NCBI GenBank assembly: GCA_003049485.1
Contig: PYST01000122.1
Location: 32,380-96,379, forward strand
DNA: 64,000 nucleotides
Reading direction: 5' to 3'
Source of the DNA: Ophioceras dolichostomum
Lineage: Eukaryota > Ascomycota > Sordariomycetes > Magnaporthales > Ophioceraceae
The translations under genes and the position numbers were made by a program. Under the pieces are notes generated by a model that was not told the DNA's origin, did not search any database, and worked only from the letters and a program-made list of their open reading frames with translations. How positions within the stretch are numbered: position 1 is the first letter of the stretch; each line of letters opens with the position of its first letter. Positions 55,969 through 64,000 of this stretch are shown here, piece by piece.

Positions 55969-57146
55969 ATGACTTTCAGCACCGCTCTCGTCACCGGCGG
56001 CACCGGCTACATCGGCATCTACGTCGTCAAGACCCTCCTCGACCGCGGCCACGCCGTGCACACCACCGTCCGCAGCCTCAAGAACGCCAAGAAGCTCAAG
56101 CCGCTGCTCGACCTGCAGGCCCAGTTCCCCCAGAAGCTCGCCCTCTTCGAGGCGGACCTGCTCAAGGAGGGCAGCTTCAAGGGCGCGATGCAGGGCTGCG
56201 AGGTCGTCTTCCACGTCGCGTCGCCCTTCCTCACCCCGCAGCAGGTGAAGGACCCCCAGAAGGAGCTCGTCGAGCCCGCCGTCGCCGGCACGAAGAACGT
56301 CCTGGATTCCGTTAACGAGACCGCGTCCGTCAAGCGGGTCGTCTTGACATCCTCAGGTATGTCTGTCTGCAAGTAGTACTATACTACCTCTTATCACCTG
56401 AGTCTCCCTCGCAGGTTCCCTTAACTAACTCGCTCGCCTGCCTATCCTTCCTTCTTCCAGTCGCAGCAATGTTCGGTGACGCCATCGAGGTCGCGAAGAC
56501 CACAGACGGCACCCTCCGCGAGTCGATGTGGAACACCACCAGCTCCGTCCACCACAACGCCTACCAGTTCTCCAAGGTCGAGGCCGAGCGGTACGGCTGG
56601 AAGACCAGCAAGGCGCAGAAGCAGCAGCGCTGGGACCTGGTGGTGATCAACCCGGGCCTCGTCCTCGGCCCTTCCATGACGCCCGACTCCGACTCCGGCT
56701 CCCTGCACCTGCTCGAGAACATGTACGGCGGCTCCGACAAGATGGGCGCGCTGGGCGTCGGCTGGCCGCTCGTCGACGTCCGCGATGTTGCGCTCGCCCA
56801 CGTGCTGGCCGGCGAGAACCCGAGGGCGAGCGGCCGGTACCTCGTCTCCGCCTCGGACAAGATGGTCTCGCTGCTCGAGATGGCCGACCTGGTGCGGCCC
56901 TTCCACGCGAACCCGAGGGTGCTGCCCACGCGCAACCTGCCGAAGCTGCTGCTGTACTTCTCCATCCCGTTCATGAACGGCCTGTCCAAGGCCTGGATCG
57001 ACAACAACGTCAACGTCGCCTTCAAGGTCGACGGCGAGCGGGCTAGGAGGGAGCTGGGCCTGCAGATGAGGCCGCTGGAGGAGACGTTCCACGACCACTA
57101 CGACACCTGGACCGCGAAACAGGCTGCTGCTGCTGCTAAGGCTTGA
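55969..57146 (+). CDS. Extended SDR reductase (DFR/NAD-epimerase type)
   Basis: Two exons, 55969-56356 and 56461-57146, donor GTATGT and acceptor CTTCCAG, giving 357 aa. NAD(P)-dependent extended short-chain dehydrogenase of the dihydroflavonol-reductase/cinnamoyl-CoA-reductase type; reduces a carbonyl or aldehyde, substrate unknown. Seen: ALVTGGTGYIGIYVVKTLLD (Rossmann GxxGxxG), EADLLKEGSF, VFHVASPFLT, VLTSSVAAM created across the splice (catalytic Ser region), AYQFSKVEAER (YxxxK intact), DLVVINPGLVLGPS and PLVDVRDVALAHVLA. I start at 55969 because the Rossmann strand follows at once; an in-frame ATG at 55615 would add 118 disordered residues. Such enzymes are often stress-related or part of secondary metabolism, but no cluster is evident here. 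Confidence 0.93.
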
Positions 57147-59205
57147 GGGGACTAGCCGCGACTTGCGCTTGCTAGGGATGGGATTCCTCGTCGAAGAGAG
57201 CAATAATTGCAATGCTCTATCCCCAGCACAACACAGTTTAGCAAGATTACCTGGGCCTTTCGGCCAAGGAAGAACTGGCTGGCTGTATCAGTTCAGCGAG
57301 CGTGCGGCCCAGATAAGGGCATGAGTCTTTTCACTGGCATCTTTCCCCTTTTTTCGTCTTTCGGTCTCTCTACAACAATACATGTTGTTAATACTTCCTC
57401 GAGTCTGTTTTTTCCTTTGTGTTTTATCTTGGCGGACTGGACATGGCTACCTACGCAGTGCTATTGGTATAGACTCTACTCTCAGGTGGCTGATATTAGG
57501 TTAACGATTCCCCCACGAGTTTAATAGATCGAACTTTAATAATAGGACTACGGCCTGTACAGTATTACTCTCTACTTTACATCCGGACAGACTGCCGAAA
57601 GCTTGATCTTTGCCCTTTTAAGTCCTTCTACCAACGCGCCAACCCCTGAATCGGGTGACATTGGGCCCCTGTGATATTGGCCTCGCCCATGTTACTGTTG
57701 TCGCCCATCTACTACTTCGCCTCTCTTGTTTCTATCATGCAACTCATCACTTCTGCTAGGCCAAGTCAGTATACAAGACATACTACTAGTAATTAGTATA
57801 AAGGCCGCCAGCTGTTTAACGTGATCGCGAAGCTTCGTATTACTGCCCTCGACAGGCAAAGAGTCAAGGGGAATGTTTGCTCGTAGACACGCTTCGAGCA
57901 GCCAAAGCATGGTATTAAACCTCCTACTGCTACTCTCACACTGCCATAGCACGGCCCCCGTCAGTTGTTCGTAGTAGTACTATGGACGCTGTGTTCATGA
58001 ACATCGACAGCAAGAACATGAGCCGCCAGTGCTCCCCCTCTTCTAGGGCTCTCCACTCACCGCAGTACTGTACCGCAGGAGTGCACCTCCCATTGACATC
58101 CTGGAAAAGCTTTCCTCCTACAGCGGTTCCAGTAGCAGCAGCGACGGCCAGCCGTCCAGGTCTGCCCAGGCATGGTAGTCAGATTGGAGGAAAGTACGAC
58201 TAGTAGTACCACAGAAACAAGAATGCCTCAGGTCATCACGGATCTCTAGACCGAGAATAGCATCGAGTAGACACTAGGTCTAATGATTTTGGTCATATCT
58301 CTTCACCTTCTTCGTTAGATGGGAGGGACTTTACCTGGGAACGCCGGAAAGTCTCTCACACCAACGGTTGATAGCCCAGTCGCAGTCCTGGTCTTCCACG
58401 CGCGTAGCTTGTGCGATGACGTACAGTCCTCGCTGTGCTCCTGGCCCTCCACTTCTGGGTCTGTATTTCTGGATGGCAGGGCAGCCACGTCCGGAGTGGT
58501 GCGCTGAGCCCACGGCAACAGCCACTCAAGCATCCGATAGTATTCTGTCCGCCTGTGATGAAGGCAGTCTGAGGATCGCAGTGGTGATAGATAGTCGACG
58601 TTGATTATCATAATGGAGTAGTATCGAAGCTTCAGCATTTTCAATGCCCAGCTAGTCTTCTCTGACCTTCATTCTACCATCCACCGAATTTCGTCTCTGG
58701 TCCCCTTCCGTGGAATCGGGTGCCTTTCGGGAACCACACAATGGCGAGAGCGCTGCTAGTACTCAGGACTGTTGCCCGCCCATCCTCAGTCGTTCTCGCA
58801 ATTCTCTGCCGCAGTTGCCCTCACAGATCGGACGCAACTGCCCTTCCTCGGACCGATTTTGAGACCAAGAGGCCCGTGGGTCACCTGGCCGCCAAACACT
58901 TCAGCATAGCTTTCTCTTCTCTCCCCTCTCCCACTTTTTTCCTTTTCCTCCCAACTTCTCCCAAACAGCAGCTCATTCACTTCCTCATCGGCTCCAAGAC
59001 CTCGTCGCTCACCTATCATTCATCTATCGTTCGCTGCATTCGTTCAATCACCTCTGGCGTCCTGACGTCGATACTTCAAGAACTATTCAAACCCATTCCC
59101 CACTATCCGCGGATCACTCCTACTAGCACCCTCAGCCTGCCAGCTGTACAGTCACTCCCCTCTCCATCCTCGTACCGAGACGCTTCGTAAAGAACTCTCG
59201 ACAAG
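57147..59205. other. Intergenic
   Basis: About 2 kb between two plus-strand genes, AT-richer than coding DNA, with scattered TAGTAGTA-like motifs. The plus frame at 58720-59190 is open but Ser/Pro-rich and lies in the pyrimidine-rich leader of the next gene. No gene is supported. Confidence 0.55.
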
Positions 59206-60184
59206 ATGGATAAGATCACTGTAAGCGCCTTCTAGTGATTGTCAATCAATATCACTCACCCCAATCACCACGTGGAATTGCCGAGTCGATTAATATCTAC
59301 CGATCTCCAGCTAACACCGGCCTGCTCACGCGCCCTTTCTCTCTCTCTTCTCAGCGCCTCTTAATCATCGTCCTGGCGGTCATCGCGTTCCTGCCCATGG
59401 TCTTCGTGGGCCCCGACCCGATGGAGCGCGGTGGTTTCGCTAATCTCGGATTCAACCCCCACTGCAAAGGCCTCTTCTCGTACTGGGGCACCAAGCCGAC
59501 CATGGACGTCGGTGACTATTACATGGTATGCTGGGACGGGTGCCTTGAGGAGTACTACCGCGCTGGGGCCTTCTGCGACACGAACGGCCTTGTCGATCCG
59601 ATCAACTCCGTGGCCAGCGCCAAATGCGAGTGCCGGCAGATGAACCATCCCAAGGGTCGGATCCCGCTCGTCCCGCCGCCGAGAGAGAATGTTAGGCACG
59701 CTGCCCGCGACCATCCGGCCACTGTCGTGCCCGGACGCCACATCATCCGCCTCAAGTCGCATGGGGACCAAGACCCTATCTCCGGGGGCAGAACGGGCCC
59801 TCCTGAGCGGAAGCTGGCCTCTCGTCAGATCAATCCCACGAGGGTGAGTACTGCTGCCCCTCCCATCCAACTTGTGGCGGGTTCACTAGGGAGGCTTGAG
59901 GATGATGCCACAGAGGAAGGCTGACGAAGACGCTGTTTGGGCCGAGGATTAAGTAGTCACACCCACTGAAGTGGCCCTTGAGGGTCTATTTCGTTGTAAT
60001 GATCTCTCTTGCAGTCATACTGAGCGTCCTCATTGTCATCCGGATGTACCGGGACTGGGTGAGGGCGCTGAAGACTGATAACGGCATTGCTCTCACGGTC
60101 CGAGAGAGGCATGGCTCGGATGCGGAGGGCTCGGATAGCGAGGGATCAGAGGTACAGCCGCTTGCCCCCGACGAGCAGCAGTGA
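59206..60184 (+). CDS. Two-TM Cys-rich membrane protein, unknown
   Basis: Three exons: 59206-59220 (MDKIT), 59355-59843 and 59957-60184. Donors GTAAGC and GTGAGT; acceptors CTCAG and AGTAG, the last behind a GGCTGACG branch point. All phase 0, giving 243 aa. The N-terminus is a signal-anchor (RLLIIVLAVIAFLPMVFVG). The lumenal/extracellular part has six cysteines (PHCKG, MVCWDGC, AFCDTNG, AKCECRQ). A second TM helix (VVMISLAVILSVLIVIRMYR) leads to a short acidic/Ser tail (GSDAEGSDSEGSEVQPLAPD). I rejected the CAG at 60012-60014 as acceptor because it would break the phase and the helix. No recognised family; a small membrane-surface protein specific to fungi is likely. Confidence 0.65.
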
Positions 60185-61055
60185 TCAGAAGTGCGCGGCC
60201 GGCATTGTCTTTTCTTGTACAGTTTTTGCGCCCTCTGGCAGTAGGTGCTGTTCAGTACTGCCTGTCTGGAGAGGCAGAGTCAAAAAGAGGAAGGGAGATC
60301 GTCGCAGAGCATCCTGGAGAAGGCAGTTTTGTTTTGGCGCGGTAGCACAGCCATTTTCATTGCTAGCCAGAGAGTGCCCTCCGTTAGCAGTCTACCGCAG
60401 AGCTACGTGTTCCTAAACCCACCGCTCACAGTATTAGTAGTTAGAAGTACAACCGCTCCTCCTAAATTTTCAGAATCTCAGTCCTTGAACATTCGTTGAC
60501 AACGTGAATGATCGTCTGTCTGTGACACTCCCTCGCGTTCCACCATCCATCCGCTACGGCCGTTGCAGCAGAGCCTCAACCTCGCGAGCGCATCAAGAGG
60601 ACATGAAGATCCACCGGGGCGGCGTTGCACGGCAGACATGACACGAGCAGTATCTCGATGTAGAAGGGTCGTAACTTCGTGAGATTGGGGTATCAAAATG
60701 CCAGCCGTACAGTAAACAGTTCATCCATACTAGCTCATTCCATCGCCGCCGCCTGTCTGTCCCGCGCGGCCGCTCGTCCTGCATATGGCGAATCCCAGCA
60801 AAGTCCAAAACAAAACGAGGAGAGAAGGCAAAGGGATGAGTTGAACAGTAGTACAAAGCAAAGGAGACGATCGTCCCGCCAAAGAAAGGTAACGAAGTCG
60901 AACAGCATGAACGCAAAGATCAGAGCGAAATCACAAACAGAGGATAGTAGTCCAGCACTCATCATTCCGCTGCCACGCGTCTCTCTCCATCCTCAGTTCG
61001 AGGAAATCCAGGAGTCCGGGACAGACGAACCGACCAGCCCCCAACCCGCCCTCCC
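60185..61055. other. Intergenic, convergent 3' ends
   Basis: About 870 bp between the converging ends of two membrane-protein genes. Short overlapping open frames only. No gene seen. Confidence 0.55.
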
Positions 61056-62018
61056 TCACGGGTAAGCCCTCACGCCCCTAATTTGCGGCCTCGCGCTCTG
61101 CGTGTACCCCGGCCTCGGCCTCGTCGGCGGGAACCGCGGCGGCGGCGGGTTCAGCACGATCCTCGGCCGCCACCCGCCCGGCGGCCCCTGCGGCGGGCGG
61201 GGGCCCCGGCTACCCCTAGTCGTGCCGTCGCCGTCGGAGCTCCAGGACCCCCCCGTGCTGGAGCCGTCCGAGTAGTACACGATCTCCGAGGCGGGCTGGC
61301 GCATGACGCGCGGCCGGATCAGGCAGAACCAGACGAGCAGCACGATGAAGAGGAAGGCCGCGACCGAGCCGACGATGACGCCGATGTAGTTGGAGGTCAC
61401 GTTGGAGGAGGAGTAGGACGGCTGGTTGCCGGTGGCGGGCGGCGTGATGAGCGGGGTGTAGAGCGTCGCGCCGGGGTCGGTCGTCGTTGGGTTCGCTGCC
61501 GGGGCGTAGGTCTGGACGGGCCCGTCGCCGAGGGTGACGATTGCCGTTATGGTTGTGGTGGCGCGGGTTATGAGCTGGGTTACGATGGGGCCTTGGCGGC
61601 GTTGGCGGAGGAGGATGTGTGGATGTGCTGTCGTTGTTGTTGGGCTTGGGTTGGTGTCTGGTGTTGCGGTCGACGTCGACGAGGAGAGCGCGCCGCCATT
61701 GTCGATATCGAGAGGGGATTCCGAAAGATGGGGCTGGTCCTGTGCCAGTTCGAGGAGCCGTTGCTGCTCGTCTTCTGCCTGTGCCTGGAGCTGCTCCTGA
61801 ACGAGCTCGAGGAGCTGTTGCTCCACGTCTTCTGCTTCTTCGGGCGCTGCCACCACCGCCGCCGGGTCTCCTTGGCAGTGACGCCGCCGGAGCTGCGGCA
61901 GCTGCTGTTGCTGATAATGGTCCTTCGTCTCCTCCTCCTGGATGCTTTCCTTCTTGCGTCTTCTCGACGGGTGGAGGTTGGGAAGCAGCCCAGGAAGAAT
62001 CTTCGGCAGCAGTGGCAT
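61056..62018 (-). CDS. Single-pass membrane protein, unknown
   Basis: 320 aa from ATG 62018, directly after an in-frame TAG. One clear TM helix at residues ~211-233 (YIGVIVGSVAAFLFIVLLVW) with an RPR basic flank. The region before it is Thr/Ser/Pro-rich, probably O-glycosylated (TTTITAIVTLGDG ... TTTDPGATLYTPLITPP). The tail is Gly/Ser/Pro/Arg-rich (PRPPQGPPGGWRPRIVLNPP). The first ~100 residues are Gln/Glu-rich with LLELVQEQLQAQ-type heptads and lack a signal peptide, so the true start may lie elsewhere or a first exon with a signal may be spliced in; an acceptor-like CCTCGCAG lies at ~62059-62052. The architecture matches the SKG6/Mid2-like one-TM fungal proteins. Function unknown. Confidence 0.55.
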   Translation of the reverse strand: MPLLPKILPGLLPNLHPSRRRKKESIQEEETKDHYQQQQLPQLRRRHCQGDPAAVVAAPEEAEDVEQQLLELVQEQLQAQAEDEQQRLLELAQDQPHLSESPLDIDNGGALSSSTSTATPDTNPSPTTTTAHPHILLRQRRQGPIVTQLITRATTTITAIVTLGDGPVQTYAPAANPTTTDPGATLYTPLITPPATGNQPSYSSSNVTSNYIGVIVGSVAAFLFIVLLVWFCLIRPRVMRQPASEIVYYSDGSSTGGSWSSDGDGTTRGSRGPRPPQGPPGGWRPRIVLNPPPPRFPPTRPRPGYTQSARPQIRGVRAYP

Positions 62019-63956
62019 CTCGAGCTGCTATGCGCTTGGCGCAGGTGCAGAAACAACTGCGAGGGAGGTAGGGGTAGCTTCGTGTCCGGGAATGTGTGAG
62101 ATGTGTGGTGTGTCTGGCGAGGTGGGGGTGTCAGAGCGGGGAAGATCTCGCAAAGGCAGCTTGGGAATGGAGGGGATAAAGCTGAGCTGCTTGGATAGGC
62201 GGCAAGTGGTAGCGAGCGCCCCAGGCCAAAAGCCGATCGAGTCCCACCGAGAACCTTGAAGCATCCACGATCTGATGGGGACCGTAGCGCAATAAGTAGT
62301 GAAGAAGCGCAGGCCCGACGCGCTGGACTCTACCGGGTTGGGAGCCGCAATCCTGGGCGAGATGGCGGGATGACGGGACGGACATTGTTATATCCCTCAT
62401 TATCACAGGCGTAGGAAGCTACATGTACGGGAATTGGAATTTATGTGCCAACTTGGCTACCTCAGCTGGGCACGGCATCTCGAGCAAACAGGCGTCAAGC
62501 AGCCACCCTCCATCTCATCTGTCGCTTATCCGCTAGCGGCAACTTGCCTCTGGCTTTTCTCCCTCCATTTGACGATGAATTCCACTCGGAAGCAAATATG
62601 TAAGTAAGTCGTCGCATTTATCTCTCCCCATGCGCAGACCCGGTAAATGCTACCCTGGTTCAACGAGGAAGTGAGACATTGCGAATTAAATCATATGATG
62701 GGCGTCGAATTGTCCAACTGAGACAAACCTCCAAAAAGGGAGTCCGAAAACCAACTTCCCGGACCCATGACCTGCCGTAGTCCTCCCCTCCCCCCTCTCT
62801 CCCCCCCTCCCCTCTCTGGCAGCTGGCCTGGCTGCCTGCAGCGTTGTGCAAGACGCAAGACCTGCGCGTTGCAGCTCGCCAAGCCAGGCAGACATTCCAG
62901 GCAAGCAAATCACGAAAGCTGGTGGCTGGGCACGACACCTAGTTCTCGGAGCTGACTGCCCCTCCATCCCACCTCCCATTCTCTCCCACCTCCCACCTTT
63001 CCCTTCCTCTAGCCTATCAGAATCCGAGGTGAGTGCGAAGAGACGTTAGGAAAACGAAAGCGATAGATAAAAAAGATGCCGTGCCGACAGCTTGGGAGGG
63101 GTTGTACAGCATTTTTATGCTTCCACTTTCACAGCGTGCATCAAGATGTGTCCTGATTCAGACTAGCGCTACTTGCCGAGGTGCCCTCCAACTTCGTCCC
63201 CCGCGGTCATGTCTGAGTGGCGGCCCTACGGATGACAAAATGAAGTGGGTGGGTGTTGATTGAGGCTCACTCAATTCTTTGCACTAGATAGCTAGCAAAA
63301 ATGGAGAAGAATAAATGACAGAAACAGCCGATCGATGGTACTATTTCTGCGTGGGCGGCTCATTGTTGTGCACGATGGCAACCTGTCATGTCTGTCACTC
63401 TTGCGTTTTGCGACCCCTAGACCCAAAGACCCAAAATTCCGCTCGCATTTCCGTTTAGTAGGCCAACCACCACCTAGTCAACCACCTGAAGTACTAGTAT
63501 GTGAACCAACAAGTCCCACGCGGCGACCCATCGATGCACCACAACCATTGTCTGCATCACACCTCTACCCCCCGATAATCCTTCAATCCCTCCCATTGCT
63601 TCTTTGGATTTTTGCTTCCGTCGTCTGCTTCCAGCCATCAACTTGAGCCAAGCGAAACACGGGTACTGCGCCCCTCCGCCGCCGGCTGTCCTTCCCTTTC
63701 CCGCTCTTCCGCTCTTCCGCCCGCTGACCACCGCTGCACAACACGCTGAAAGCCATCGGCGAGAGGCATCAATGATAGCCCCACCACCTAAGTACCACCA
63801 CTCGAGCACCACTACGCTCCCTCGCTTCGGTATAACAGAATGATTTTAACCCGCCCGCTCAATACCAAAGAAAAAATGTGACTGATGCGATGCAACTGCA
63901 GGCAGGCTCTCAGCTGCGCCAAGCTGACTGATTCGCTGGCAGGATTGATTGCCTTC

Positions 63957-64000
<44 letters not shown>
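62019..64000. other. Intergenic to window end
   Basis: About 2 kb. Overlapping open frames of 60-112 codons on both strands with no motif. A pyrimidine-rich block lies at 62775-62815 and the window ends in a CT microsatellite. No gene is supported. Confidence 0.5.
63961..64000. repeat. CT microsatellite, cut by window end
   Basis: Twenty perfect CT units up to the last base, so the true length is unknown. Confidence 0.97.

Noticed and set aside
60012..60014. CAG as third-exon acceptor in the two-TM gene
   Set aside because: It breaks the reading phase and cuts the TM helix; the TAG ending at 59956 with its branch point fits better.

Overview
The window is nuclear DNA of a filamentous ascomycete (Pezizomycotina, most likely a Sordariomycete). 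Evidence: GC-rich, widely spaced genes on both strands; many short introns with GTRNGT-type donors, CTRAC-type branch points and YAG acceptors; fungus-specific families (DUF7730-like, Fot1/pogo transposase, calpain-like protease with a charged tail, cellobiose dehydrogenase); and plant cell-wall enzymes. No prokaryotic features, tRNA, rRNA or CRISPR were seen.

Layout. 1-2.6 kb: 3' part of a large DUF8004-like gene (+). 3.7-9.65 kb: ABCC/MRP-type ABC transporter (-) with low-complexity inserts in its second ATPase domain. 11.5-12.9 kb: one-pass membrane protein with a six-Cys ectodomain and Gln-rich tail (-). 15.2-17.7 kb: wreckage of a cellobiose dehydrogenase gene (+). 18.2-19.9 kb: nickel/cobalt transporter (-), with a 21-N assembly gap inside its intron. 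19.9-27.1 kb: 7 kb without a convincing gene. 27.1-32.7 kb: four-exon calpain-like protease with a huge Lys/Glu tail (+). 33.4-35.6 kb: six-exon CTP synthase (-). 36.8-39.0 kb: five-exon secreted rhamnogalacturonan lyase, PL4 (-). 39.6-40.6 kb: unknown three-exon gene (-), divergent from a catalytically odd SDR protein (40.9-42.0 kb, +). 43.2-44.4 kb: protein with five Cys/His zinc-type modules whose 3' repeats continue in frame past a stop codon (-). 46.2-48.1 kb: DUF7730-like gene with frameshifts (+). 49.27-51.16 kb: full-length Fot1/pogo DNA transposon with inverted repeats, TA duplication and one frameshift. 52-55 kb: a small two-exon ORF and unrecognised coding remnants. 56.0-57.1 kb: extended SDR reductase (+). 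59.2-60.2 kb: two-TM Cys-rich protein (+). 61.1-62.0 kb: one-pass membrane protein (-). The window ends in a CT microsatellite.

The genes do not form one obvious biosynthetic cluster. They are a mix of housekeeping (CTP synthase), transport (ABCC, NiCoT), surface sensing (three small membrane proteins), plant polymer attack (PL4 lyase, dead cellobiose dehydrogenase) and lineage-specific genes. The best candidate for something undescribed is the five-module CPNH/CxxCR protein, with a 56-60 residue repeat running through an in-frame TGA. Exon joins were derived by hand from splice motifs and reading phase. Joins for the calpain, CTP synthase, PL4, NiCoT, SDR reductase and 243-aa genes all give intact frames; 5' ends of the ABC transporter and of the gene at 39.6 kb are less certain.
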